Below are positions 9,892-19,576 of a stretch of 64,000 bases of DNA, in pieces (within the stretch, counting starts at the first letter, position 1; the number at the start of each line of letters is the position of its first letter). This DNA is from Aurantiochytrium sp. KH105. Its lineage: Eukaryota > Sar > Bigyra > Thraustochytrida > Thraustochytriidae. Below the pieces are notes generated by a model that worked only from the letters and a program-made list of their open reading frames with translations, searched no databases and had not been told where the DNA came from. A program made the translations under genes and the position numbers. The stretch covers positions 186,001-250,000 of the forward strand of contig BGKB01000123.1 in the NCBI GenBank assembly GCA_003116975.1, given 5' to 3'.

Positions 9892-12800
9892 ATGGGCGAC
9901 TCTCACGATGGACGGTCAATATGGCCGCTCCACCAGCGGTCGCAGCGGTCGCACGATGAATCAGAACAAAACTCCGAGTACAGCGCGTCGGACGCGTCCC
10001 AAGAGTTGAAGCTCGTTGAGTCCGAGAGCATGGACGACGTGTTCAGAGTTGAGCAGCGGCCAAGCTTCGAGAATCGGCTAGGCCTCCACGGTAAGAACAG
10101 GCCCATCCGGCATGTCGATGAGGCAGCCCTTGCCATGGCAGCCCGCTCCCCTGCCAGCTTCGTCTTCATTGGCAAGGACCTCCGACACTCGGCCGCTCGT
10201 TCCAGCGTGTATCAGATTTCGAGCGGCCGACGTCTCATGCTCGATCGCGCGCGTCGCCTTGACAGCGAGGTCAATTCTGCGGCCGTGTCAGACTCTTTGG
10301 TCATGCAAATAAAGATTGTTCGCTATGACCCAGACGAGGCGTACTTGGTCAACATGTACGAGGTTGATAAAGAGTGCAACATTTCCTTAAATTTGCGCTC
10401 GGCAACGCGTCTCAAGCTCGAAAAGGGTCGCCATTGGGGCGAGGCGACCGCAGACTTGTTACACAGGTACTTTCCTGCGCTCGGCGACTTGACTGTCAGA
10501 GTGTTCGAAAACAAAGGTGCATCAGGACAACCGTTTCGCCTGCCCGGACGCAGGTCCCTCCGCAAAATATCAGAGTCCGACTCATTAGAGAGCATGGGAA
10601 GCTCGGAGAGCAGCGCCGACGGCACCTCTTCACCACGGCCTTCTTCACAACGCAACAAACGATTGGTCGAAACCGAGCAAGAAGAGGAAGAGAGCAAACG
10701 AGAAGATGATCAGGACTATGACCATGAGAGCGGCGCATTCGCAATGCGGAGCGAGAGTGATGACGATTTTCTCATCGAGGGTGAATCGGGTCTCAGCGAG
10801 GATGTACAAATTGCAATTCACCCTCCGACCGGCAAGTCAAACGAAATTATTGTCGAGCTTGGCCCTGCGGCTGTTGCGGCTCTCGGCTCGGAACACTTTA
10901 TCAAGTGTACGTTTTATTGCCCGCGCATCGAGCGCGAGCGCCACTTCGTATGGCAATGGACCAAGGATGGCCACGTCGCGTCGACACTCAAGCACAGCGT
11001 TGGTTTCCAGATGAGCTCCGTCGCGGTTGCTCTCTCGCAAAACAATGATGACAGCGCCACGCTGCGTCTTGCAGGCCGGCCGACCTCGCTTCCATCCCGA
11101 GCCGTTCCCCCTTCATCGACCTTTATCTTTGATCTCGATGCGTCTGCGACCAATGGAATCATTCCCGTGACGGTGTTGCGGAACATGCTGCTTCACCGCT
11201 GGTTTTTCCCTCCTCGCATTGTCGACAAGCACATTTTACGTGACATTCCGCCAGACCTGGAAGGGATCGGGCCTAGCTGGATCGAGCGTGTGAATGCACG
11301 ACTGCGCGAGCATATTCTCGAGGGCGATATTGACGATGTTGACGAGGACACTCGCGAGGCAATCCTTATTCTCTTTCCATTCGCGTGCAAGGTTGCACTC
11401 GAGACTCTTGGAGGCGGTTTCAGCGGCGCCAAGGTGTACCGATGCGTCAACACAAATTGGGATGGGTCTCAAGAAATTCCTTCTGTCGTCAAAGTCGATG
11501 ATGCCGAGTCACTCGAAGACGAATTTCGACGCATGGTCGAAATCACGCCGCTTCTTGGAGAAAATGCACCACGCATCCTGGCGCGGGCCACACACAAGGA
11601 CCTTAGCGCTCTTCGTATCGAGCTCTGTGGGGCAACCTGGTGTCTTCCCGGCGCTGGCGAGTACAACACTCATATCACAACCTTTCGCAAGCTTTTTAAG
11701 AGCGAGCTCTCCCGTCTAGCGAAAATCCCCACCTCGACAAACGCCCAAGCCTCCCCTGTTTCCCGCATTACACGTCGCCGCCGGGACAAAGTAGCTTCGA
11801 CCACAGAGCTTCCCCACAAGCATTATCCGGGTGCGGAATACGGCTCCAAAATTACGCGGCAGAGTAGCGGGGATGGAAGCAGTTGCAGCAATGGGAGCAG
11901 ACGCAGCCTCGACATTTCTGGAAACGATAGTCACGCGATGGGGGACTGTGTCCCGCATCCGGCAATTGGCCGGTGCCGCCTTGTGCCTCGTTCTGTCAGC
12001 GAGACGCTCGTGCAGCGACCCGGTTCGGCGCAAAGGGACCCGGCCGTGGCGAGTCGTCGACTTCTCATGCGGCAGCACTCGCGAAGTGCCGTCATGCAAG
12101 ACTCTCATATGCAGACGCTTGTGCTCAAGAGGTCTTCGACTATGTCAACAGAGTCTGAGGTGACGCGTGGCACAGAGGATCAAAGCGTGGTGTTTGGGGA
12201 AATCGAGGCGGTTGTAGGCGAAGTATTTGGAACCATTCTTCGCGCTGGCGCCATCGACATGGCCACAGTTGAGCAAAAGTCTCTCTTTGACAAAGATGGG
12301 TACCCGCTCGCAGCCACGGTTCGTCGTCATGTGGTGGAACGTGAGCATGATGCCACGGCAGATCTATTCTTGGGCCCTCAGGCGCGATCTCTCGTTCAGA
12401 AGTGGACCGGTCTCGAGCGTATGGACGTTCGCGAGTACTTTGTTCATTTTCTCGATGTCTTACAAAGTTACGAGCTTGACACTACGGCACCAAAGCAGCG
12501 ACTCATGGGCCACGTGCATGGCGATCTCAACGGTGCCAACATTCTTATTGATGGCGAGAGCATTGTGTGGCTCATCGACTTTGCTTTTTCGGGAATGCGC
12601 CCCGTCCTCATGGATCTCGTCAAACTCGAAAACACACTCCTCTTTGAGTATACGCCTCTTCAAACGGAAGCCAGCCCGGAGGGAATTGCTGTCGCTGAGT
12701 TTGCCAAGGTTGTCGAGGCCTTGGTCAGCAGCACAATTTCTGATCTCCCGCCTCTTGCGTCCCTGGCACCGGACTATCGGGCTCCAGGTCATTTGGCCCT

Positions 12801-15800
12801 CGATCAGCTGTGGAGCGTGCTGCGCCGCATCCGACAGCACGTTGTTGCCTTTTGCGAAAAGGACCCACGTCCAGAATATCTGCACGCAGGCAGACTATAC
12901 TATGCGCTGAAAACACTCTCTTTTCGGGATCTTGGTGTGGAGCAAAAGAGGTTTGCGCTTGCGAGCGCACTTGGGCACGCAAGCAGGCTTGCGCACCTTC
13001 TTGCCCCTGGCATGCTTGGACCACAACGCGCGGTCACGGAATACACGACGGCGGATAAGACGGTTATTGAAGCACAGGTCTCGGCACATTTCAAGAGTCT
13101 GCAGCGGGAGCAGGTCAAACATCTCACCATGGTTGGCGCAAAAGATGCGCTTTTTGTGGACCCTGTGTCACGGAGCAGACTCTCTGTGCTGAAGCAATGT
13201 GTTAATCTCGAGATTGCGGAGCATCCTTTGGGCAGAGGCGACGAAACGGAGTCGAATACGGCCAAGTTCTCCATTATGGACGTCGCAAGCAAGATCGATG
13301 CACTGCTGGAAGCCTTCTCGGAAGCCGCGGACGAGCTTCCCATTCCTGGCATGGTCTGCCCAGGTGATATTCCCATGCTTTGTGCGCAAGATCAGGTGCG
13401 ACTTTGCTACATGCAGCTCTCGCTGCGCACGCCTCTTGAGGATGCGCTGCAGATCACCCTCGAGCCTTTCGCAGCACTCACAACGAGTATGCAATACGTT
13501 CCTGCGCGGGATCTCTCGCGGCGACTTGTTTTCTCACTCGTCTATCTCGAAAGCAAGGTTTTTGCCGAGGCAAAGAACACCACATCTCAGGTCGACGGGA
13601 CGACCAAAGAGACAAGCGCGGTGGCTTTACTCGGCGAAGCCACTGCCTCGGTGCTTCCCAATGTAAATGGAAAGCTTTTCCTGTCGCCACTGTGGTTGCG
13701 GCGAGCGGCGCTGACGCTATTTAACGAGGTTGACGCCCTCCATTACGGTCAGTACTATTCTCGACTTGCAGAATTACTTCCCTCTCAGCTACGCGTCGCG
13801 GAGTCGAGACTTCTCGTACTGCTGGGACCCCCGGCAAGCGGGAAAAGTGTTTTTATGCGTCAAGTTCTTGTCCACGGGACAATTTCGCAGAGTCACAGAT
13901 CGTCATTGTGTCTTGTTCCGCTTCGCATTCGGTTGATTGATATTGGACGTCATGTGCACGAGCTGCAGCTTACAGCGGATGACGATCTGATTATGCTCTA
14001 CCTTACACACCTTTATGGCGCCGCGTCCACGAAGTTGGCGTACTTTCGAAGCATCCTCTTTTCTGGGCGAGTCCTTCTCTTGCTCGATGGCTTTGACGAA
14101 GCTGGAACTTCGCGCGAGGTGATTGTGCAGTACCTGACGCGTTTCTTGCAGCGCAATCAGGACCTGCGCGTTATTGTCACGTCGCGCGAAACCGGTTTTG
14201 TCGAGTTTCAGGATCGTTTTCACGCCATAGGTTTCAAGGGTCTAAAGATGCAGCCCCTCTCGACGGCCATGACCCAAGATATTGTGTCGCGTCGCTTACA
14301 TGATGGTGAGCAGGATCCCTTAAATCTTCAACTGCAGCGACAGATTCAAGCCGCAGAATTTCGAGGCATCGCCCACAATCCTCTCATGCTCAGTCTCTTG
14401 GTGCACGTGCTCAAGTCCCACAACGAGGCTTCTGCGTCTTCGGTGCGCCGGCTTTCTGGGCAGCTCACACCGATCGAGAGTACGAAGGCCCTTCCTGTGG
14501 CTCGTGAGGGAGCGCCAATGCTCCGTTCCCAGCTCTACGCCTTGGCTGTGGACCAGATGCTTCATCATGGCGATCCAAAGTACAAACGACATCGCAGTCG
14601 CGAGGACAAGGCGATTGGGCGGGACCTTGGACTTCTGCAGGACCCCTTGGCGCGGAGTATTCTTTGCAACGTGGCCCTCTTGGTCCACAGCCGTCGGTAT
14701 ATCGAGGTTGGACTCGATGACTTTGGCGCGGTTGTTGTGGCTCTTTCGACGCAGGGTCTCGGCGTCGAGGATGACGAACGCGCCCGCATCTCCAAAAGGC
14801 TTGTGACCGTGAACAATGGACTGCAACGAAGTATTCAGCGTAACTTGGTGCCGCTCTTTGAGCTTCGAGAATCGCAGACGCGCAATTCGGCGCGCAGTCG
14901 AGAGTCTCAAGCCTTCTCGCGTACTCTGATCTTCACTCATCTTTCGCTTCAAGAGCACTTGGCCGCGGAATGCATTGCTGAGCGGCTCGCGCTTTGTCAT
15001 GGCATGAATGACACTGAGGGCTTTTTGCATGTGTGCAGCGCGTACTTTGGAGGACATCTTTTGGAGGATACCTGGTGGCATGACGTGTTTCTGAGCACAT
15101 GCGAGATTCTGAGCTTGTCCAGTGAGGGGGCCTTGCACCATTTGCTTAGGGCGCTCTTTGTAACGGAGCAGGTCTCGCGACATATGCAAGCCACGCTCAT
15201 CGCGCTCAAGCAAGTATGGATGACCACTGCGAAGCAGGGTAACGTGCCGGCTCTGGTGGGTCTCTTGAAGCAGCGAGCAGATATCAACGCTTCTTACGTG
15301 GATCCGAGCCTCGAAGGCGGCGAGACGTTTGACTTGGTCTTTGTCGTTGATCAGTACCAGAACACGTGTCTGCATCACGCAGCTGAGAACAATCGGCTTG
15401 TTTACGTTGACGAATTGGGCGTGAATGTCAGTTTTGCAGACATTTCTAGGCTGCGTTCGACGAGCAATTTTCAATCCTGGAAGCCCAGCAGCACGGCATC
15501 GTGCAACAACAATCTGGAAATGCATCGCAAGCTGGTGCGTACGCCGGGCGATGAAGACGTTGACGAGGAAGACCCGAAGACGGTTCCAGAGATCGTGAAA
15601 GCCATCAAGGCTCAGGACGGCGATGCGGCTTGTGCACTTTTGGCAGAAAATTCGACGGTTTTTGCGGCGAGTGGATCGACAGGCATGACTGCGACAATGT
15701 GGGCGTGCGTGATGAACATGCCTGAAGTGCTGGAAAGGCTGCTTGAGGCAGACAAGGAGCGTGAGTTCATGACTGTTTGCTCTCGTAAAGGAAACACGTG

Positions 15801-16473
15801 TCTGGCCTTTGCCGTGGAGCATAATGCACGCGAGTGCGTCGGTCAGCTCCTGGCGCGAGGGATGTCGCCCACGTGGCGAAGCCGAAACAAGGACACACTT
15901 TTGCTCATCGCCACTTCGTTTGGCTTCAATGAAGTTGCAGCGCAGCTGATTGAGTTTGGGGCCATGTCTGGCGAGGCGATTGTGGTCTCTGCTCTCCAGG
16001 GCCGTGACGGCTTTGTGCAAAAGCTGCTGGAGATTTGTGGCGACGACGCTGCTCATCTTGTGAACCATGTCGTCAATATTGGGGTGAACCCGCTTGCCGC
16101 TGCCTGCGTTGCGGGTCATCAGAGTACGATCGCGCTGCTCTTGGCCATGGGCGCCGACGTGAATCATCCCATCAACGTACAAATGGGTACTTGCGCTTTG
16201 CATGTCGCGATGCAAAAGTGCAATTTCGAATGTATTGATCTTTTGGTGAGCAATGGAGCCAATGTGAATCTTGCGAGCCCTGCGGAGAGCGCTGCAGTTC
16301 CAGGGCAGACGGCTTTGAGCCTCGCTCTCAGTATGAGTGACCCGAATGCGGAAAGCAACGAATTTGTGAGCTATTTGCGCACCCACGGTGCCAAGACATG
16401 GGAGGAGATGACGCCTCAAGAGCAGGATGAAAATACGCGCTCCTGGTATGCGATTTTTGGACCCGCCAAGTAA
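9892..16473 (+). CDS. APH-like kinase + NACHT ATPase + ankyrin repeat protein (NOD-like)
   Basis: Single-exon ORF of 2193 residues. Residues 1-490 are not recognised (Ser/acidic-rich linker 222-300). Residues ~497-1040 look like an aminoglycoside-phosphotransferase/choline-kinase-type fold. A Gly-rich loop LGGGFSGAKVYR (506-517) is followed by VVKVD with Lys534, then a Ser/Arg-rich insert (~605-770), then HGDLNGANILID (876-887) and LIDFAFSG (894-901). The catalytic residues Asp878, Asn883 and Asp896 are therefore retained. Residues ~1300-1700 form a NACHT module: Walker A GPPASGKS (1312-1319), Walker B RVLLLLDGFDEAG (1393-1405), sensor-like RVIVTSR (1426-1432) and the NLR-type FTHLSLQEHLAAE (1681-1693). 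Ankyrin-like repeats cover about 1780-1845 and 1900-2165. It is probably a cytosolic signal-transducing STAND ATPase with ankyrin ligand sensing. NACHT and ankyrin calls are firm, the kinase call is good, and the immune role is inference. Confidence 0.88.
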   Translation: MGDSHDGRSIWPLHQRSQRSHDESEQNSEYSASDASQELKLVESESMDDVFRVEQRPSFENRLGLHGKNRPIRHVDEAALAMAARSPASFVFIGKDLRHSAARSSVYQISSGRRLMLDRARRLDSEVNSAAVSDSLVMQIKIVRYDPDEAYLVNMYEVDKECNISLNLRSATRLKLEKGRHWGEATADLLHRYFPALGDLTVRVFENKGASGQPFRLPGRRSLRKISESDSLESMGSSESSADGTSSPRPSSQRNKRLVETEQEEEESKREDDQDYDHESGAFAMRSESDDDFLIEGESGLSEDVQIAIHPPTGKSNEIIVELGPAAVAALGSEHFIKCTFYCPRIERERHFVWQWTKDGHVASTLKHSVGFQMSSVAVALSQNNDDSATLRLAGRPTSLPSRAVPPSSTFIFDLDASATNGIIPVTVLRNMLLHRWFFPPRIVDKHILRDIPPDLEGIGPSWIERVNARLREHILEGDIDDVDEDTREAILILFPFACKVALETLGGGFSGAKVYRCVNTNWDGSQEIPSVVKVDDAESLEDEFRRMVEITPLLGENAPRILARATHKDLSALRIELCGATWCLPGAGEYNTHITTFRKLFKSELSRLAKIPTSTNAQASPVSRITRRRRDKVASTTELPHKHYPGAEYGSKITRQSSGDGSSCSNGSRRSLDISGNDSHAMGDCVPHPAIGRCRLVPRSVSETLVQRPGSAQRDPAVASRRLLMRQHSRSAVMQDSHMQTLVLKRSSTMSTESEVTRGTEDQSVVFGEIEAVVGEVFGTILRAGAIDMATVEQKSLFDKDGYPLAATVRRHVVEREHDATADLFLGPQARSLVQKWTGLERMDVREYFVHFLDVLQSYELDTTAPKQRLMGHVHGDLNGANILIDGESIVWLIDFAFSGMRPVLMDLVKLENTLLFEYTPLQTEASPEGIAVAEFAKVVEALVSSTISDLPPLASLAPDYRAPGHLALDQLWSVLRRIRQHVVAFCEKDPRPEYLHAGRLYYALKTLSFRDLGVEQKRFALASALGHASRLAHLLAPGMLGPQRAVTEYTTADKTVIEAQVSAHFKSLQREQVKHLTMVGAKDALFVDPVSRSRLSVLKQCVNLEIAEHPLGRGDETESNTAKFSIMDVASKIDALLEAFSEAADELPIPGMVCPGDIPMLCAQDQVRLCYMQLSLRTPLEDALQITLEPFAALTTSMQYVPARDLSRRLVFSLVYLESKVFAEAKNTTSQVDGTTKETSAVALLGEATASVLPNVNGKLFLSPLWLRRAALTLFNEVDALHYGQYYSRLAELLPSQLRVAESRLLVLLGPPASGKSVFMRQVLVHGTISQSHRSSLCLVPLRIRLIDIGRHVHELQLTADDDLIMLYLTHLYGAASTKLAYFRSILFSGRVLLLLDGFDEAGTSREVIVQYLTRFLQRNQDLRVIVTSRETGFVEFQDRFHAIGFKGLKMQPLSTAMTQDIVSRRLHDGEQDPLNLQLQRQIQAAEFRGIAHNPLMLSLLVHVLKSHNEASASSVRRLSGQLTPIESTKALPVAREGAPMLRSQLYALAVDQMLHHGDPKYKRHRSREDKAIGRDLGLLQDPLARSILCNVALLVHSRRYIEVGLDDFGAVVVALSTQGLGVEDDERARISKRLVTVNNGLQRSIQRNLVPLFELRESQTRNSARSRESQAFSRTLIFTHLSLQEHLAAECIAERLALCHGMNDTEGFLHVCSAYFGGHLLEDTWWHDVFLSTCEILSLSSEGALHHLLRALFVTEQVSRHMQATLIALKQVWMTTAKQGNVPALVGLLKQRADINASYVDPSLEGGETFDLVFVVDQYQNTCLHHAAENNRLVYVDELGVNVSFADISRLRSTSNFQSWKPSSTASCNNNLEMHRKLVRTPGDEDVDEEDPKTVPEIVKAIKAQDGDAACALLAENSTVFAASGSTGMTATMWACVMNMPEVLERLLEADKEREFMTVCSRKGNTCLAFAVEHNARECVGQLLARGMSPTWRSRNKDTLLLIATSFGFNEVAAQLIEFGAMSGEAIVVSALQGRDGFVQKLLEICGDDAAHLVNHVVNIGVNPLAAACVAGHQSTIALLLAMGADVNHPINVQMGTCALHVAMQKCNFECIDLLVSNGANVNLASPAESAAVPGQTALSLALSMSDPNAESNEFVSYLRTHGAKTWEEMTPQEQDENTRSWYAIFGPAK

Positions 16474-16768
16474 AATGAAGAATTTTTGAATAGTATACTT
16501 TGGTGGCATTTGATCTGCGGTGGCCCCTGGGCTCGGCTCGATGAGCAAGCAGCAAGCTAGGCTCTTTATTCTGGCTGCACTTGGCTAGCTAGCCGGTTGA
16601 CTGGCTAATTGGCTGCCAATTCTGCTATTCTTTTTCGTTTTGGTGAGATGCGTTCTCGCGTGCCAATCTCTGAAATAAAGGAAATGCACTTGCCAGGGTT
16701 GGTTGGTTGGTTGGTAATGCAGAGATTGTGACAGAAAACATCTTTGATAATGATAATCATGTTCGAGT

Positions 16769-19576
16769 TTATTCAGAGTTGACGGCGCGGATGGCCTCGT
16801 TGAGACGATCGACGGCACGCGGCGTGTGGTAGGGGCCAAAGCCGACGCGAACAAAGTTTTTGCGGAGGTCGATGTCAATGTTGTGGTTCTCGCTGAGCTG
16901 GGCAACAACCTTGGCGGCCACCTCGGCGTTGTCCTGACGGAAGACGAGAGTGTGACTCTGCGTGGCCGGGTCATTGGCGATGCTAACGAGACGAGCCTTG
17001 GAAAAGGGCTTGTCGGCGGCTTCCTCGGAAGCGACGCCGTCCTTGAGGAAGGACGCTTGGGCCTTGAGAACGGCATCATGCATGAAGGGGACGGTGATGC
17101 GCTGCTCGCGCCACATGCGCATGACATGGACAAAGACGACGAGGCAAGGCAAGAAGGAAGGCGTACCGCCGAGGAGGGAGAATCCCTCGCAAAAGTTGGC
17201 CTCGGAGCCCATCTTGATGCCGTCGCTGCCGTTGCCGAGGACCGAGGGGTCCGCGAGCCAGCCAGTGAAGAGTGGGCGCGGGACGCTGCGCTTGGGCGGG
17301 AGGGCAATGAAGCAGGCGTTGGAGGAGGATCCGACGTGCTTGAGCATGCCGGCAACGTAGTGGAAGCGGGTCGTTTCAGCGCCACTGAGGTCCGTGGGCA
17401 GGGCACCAAAGCCGTGGTAGCCGTCAACAATGACGAGCGAGTCCTTGTTGGCCGGCGACTTGTCGAGCGCGGCGGCAGCACGGTGCGAAAAGGCAGCAAC
17501 ATCCGGGAGGAGCGTCTGCTGCTGCAGGTAGGTGCACTGCGAGACGTAGACGAGATCAACGACAGGGGTGGCCTCGATGGTCTCGATGATGCGCGCCTCA
17601 AGCGTGTCGCGGGGCTCAATGGGGACGGTGATGACCTTGAAGTGCTCCTCGCCGAGCTCGCGCATGCGGTTCATCTGGCGGGTCATGGAGTAGAACTCGT
17701 TGTCCGTGGTGATGACGACCTCGGGGCGCTTTTCGAGGAGAGCCTTTTCAAGGCGCTGCGAGAGCAGGCGAGAGACGACCTCGTGGGAATTGTGGCCGAA
17801 CTCGATCGGGTGCGAGCTCTCGAGGCGCAGAATCTCGCGAACAAAGGTGCTGGCCTCCGGCATGATCTGGCCAAAGAGGATGCCCCAGCAGTGGTTGCCC
17901 TCGACATGGTAAAGTCGGTAGAGCTCCTTGAGGCCCGCGTAGAGAGCGCGAGGCGGGATGTCGCCCCAGGCGTGGTCAAGGAAGGCAAGTTTGCGATCCT
18001 CCGAGGTGCCAAAGCTGCGGGGCACGCCGGTCGTGCTGTAGAGCGCTCCGAGACGATCATCGACGACGACGGAGGTTTCGCTGTCGCTGGCCGGGTTAGG
18101 CGAAGAGGTGCGCGACGGCGAGGAGCCGCGGTTCTCCTCGATGGCGTACATGATGCGGCCCTTGAGGTGCGCCAGGCGCTCGTCGGTAATCCGGCCAAGC
18201 TCGGAGCGTGCGTGGTCGAGCACGGGGAAGACGGGCTTTTCAAAGGTCTTCTTCAGTGCCATGACGCTCATCTTCATGGTGCCCTTGGCGGCGCTGCCGA
18301 TGACGTTGGTCGCGAGAATAAAGTGCTTTTGGTAAAAGCCGCCAATGAGCGCAGACTCGACGATCTCGAGGGACTTGATGTATTCATAAATAGCGGGCTG
18401 GCGCTCGGGATGAGCGTAGAGCTCGAGAAGGGCATCTTGCACGTTTTCGTCTTCCTGTGGGTTCTCTGCGTCGACGGCCGTTGCGTCGACGAGGCGGTCC
18501 AAGACGGGCTGCATGAGCTCTTCGACGCGCTTGCGGAACTGCTTGACCTGCGTGCTGCCAGCGCCAGAGGTTCCCTCGATCTCCACCTTGAGCTCGAGGT
18601 AGTCGCGGAGGACCATGCTGGTGAGCATCATGACATGGGCGCCGAGGTACTCAAAGGTAGAGGCGGCGACGCGCACGCAGGCTGCGGCGTTGCAAAAGTG
18701 GCCATTACGCTTGATGTGGTTCTGGGCGGAGCTAATGCGGTCCAGGAGCACAAATGCCCAGCACTCGGTGCCGAGGTGAATGGCACGAAAGAAGAAGTCC
18801 TCCTTGTGCTGGTACTCTTGGTCGGTGAGCAGGCTTGCGACGTGCGCGGAGCGAACCATTTCCTCGTACGCGAGGTACTTGCGGCCGTAGGGCACGGCAT
18901 AGGGCGACAGACCGACAAGCTCGCGCAGTGCAGAGAGTTGTTCCTCGACACCAACGCCGACGGACCAGTCGCCGAAGCAGGTCGTGAAGGCGCCGGTGAT
19001 GTTGCGGACGATTTTACGCAGAGACTGGGCCTCGTGCGCGTCCTGGTCTCCGTCCTTCTTGACCCGTTCAACGGCTTCAATGACGAGCTTGAGAGCGGAG
19101 GACTGGCGCGAGCGGTCGATGTTGGTGTCGGCGGCGGTGGGTGGACCGTCCTCAATGGGGAAGCGCTGCAAGAGGGATCCGATGGGCTGCGGCGGAGCGT
19201 CGGTTTCCAGGCGCTCTTCCTCGAGCTCGCCGTCGATGACCTCGGCAAGGAGCTGGAACTGGCGCTCAATATCGGCAGCGATCATTTCGATGCGCGGCCG
19301 CTTGACGACGTACGGGCGGTCATCGTTGATGAAGTGCGCGAGGAGCACGAGGGCGAGCTCCACGCCCTGCATACCGGCCGTGAAGCAAGGCTCGAGGCGC
19401 GCGTTCTTGGTCAGGGGCGCATTCCAGCTGTCCCTGAGGCCGTGGAGGAACACATAGTCTTCGTACAGGTCGCGGATGCGTGCCTCGCGCTTGGCCTTGG
19501 TCGCCGCCACCTTGGCCGCGACCTCCTCCTTGCTCTTCACCGCCGGCTGCTGCTGCTGCTGCTGCTGCTGCTCCAT
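16769..19576 (-). CDS. Tryptophan 2,3-dioxygenase-like / kynureninase-like PLP enzyme fusion
   Basis: The product is 935 residues. After a poly-Gln start, residues ~35-450 resemble the haem-dependent tryptophan dioxygenase superfamily. FFFRAIHLGTECWAF (261-275) matches the family's F..HQ..ELW helix, EGTSGAGS (334-341) the substrate loop, and QKHFILATNVIG plus GTMKMS (416-437) the WR..H...IG..GTGGSS motif, making His418 the candidate haem ligand. Residues ~500-935 look like a fold-type I, class V PLP enzyme closest to kynureninase: VVITTDNEFYS (620-630), VIVDGYHGFG (715-724, Asp718 as PLP ring partner) and GMLKHVGSSSNACF (743-756, Lys746 as Schiff-base lysine). These are steps one and three of tryptophan-to-anthranilate catabolism. 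A PrnB-like relative of the dioxygenase is an alternative for the N-half. Convergent with the NACHT gene. Confidence 0.78.
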   Translation of the reverse strand: MEQQQQQQQQPAVKSKEEVAAKVAATKAKREARIRDLYEDYVFLHGLRDSWNAPLTKNARLEPCFTAGMQGVELALVLLAHFINDDRPYVVKRPRIEMIAADIERQFQLLAEVIDGELEEERLETDAPPQPIGSLLQRFPIEDGPPTAADTNIDRSRQSSALKLVIEAVERVKKDGDQDAHEAQSLRKIVRNITGAFTTCFGDWSVGVGVEEQLSALRELVGLSPYAVPYGRKYLAYEEMVRSAHVASLLTDQEYQHKEDFFFRAIHLGTECWAFVLLDRISSAQNHIKRNGHFCNAAACVRVAASTFEYLGAHVMMLTSMVLRDYLELKVEIEGTSGAGSTQVKQFRKRVEELMQPVLDRLVDATAVDAENPQEDENVQDALLELYAHPERQPAIYEYIKSLEIVESALIGGFYQKHFILATNVIGSAAKGTMKMSVMALKKTFEKPVFPVLDHARSELGRITDERLAHLKGRIMYAIEENRGSSPSRTSSPNPASDSETSVVVDDRLGALYSTTGVPRSFGTSEDRKLAFLDHAWGDIPPRALYAGLKELYRLYHVEGNHCWGILFGQIMPEASTFVREILRLESSHPIEFGHNSHEVVSRLLSQRLEKALLEKRPEVVITTDNEFYSMTRQMNRMRELGEEHFKVITVPIEPRDTLEARIIETIEATPVVDLVYVSQCTYLQQQTLLPDVAAFSHRAAAALDKSPANKDSLVIVDGYHGFGALPTDLSGAETTRFHYVAGMLKHVGSSSNACFIALPPKRSVPRPLFTGWLADPSVLGNGSDGIKMGSEANFCEGFSLLGGTPSFLPCLVVFVHVMRMWREQRITVPFMHDAVLKAQASFLKDGVASEEAADKPFSKARLVSIANDPATQSHTLVFRQDNAEVAAKVVAQLSENHNIDIDLRKNFVRVGFGPYHTPRAVDRLNEAIRAVNSE

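Noticed and set aside
14320-16548. 742-codon minus-strand frame opposite the NACHT/ankyrin region
   Set aside because: Shadow of a GC-biased coding strand; composition is Arg/His/Leu-rich with no motifs, whereas the plus frame has clear Walker and ankyrin motifs.
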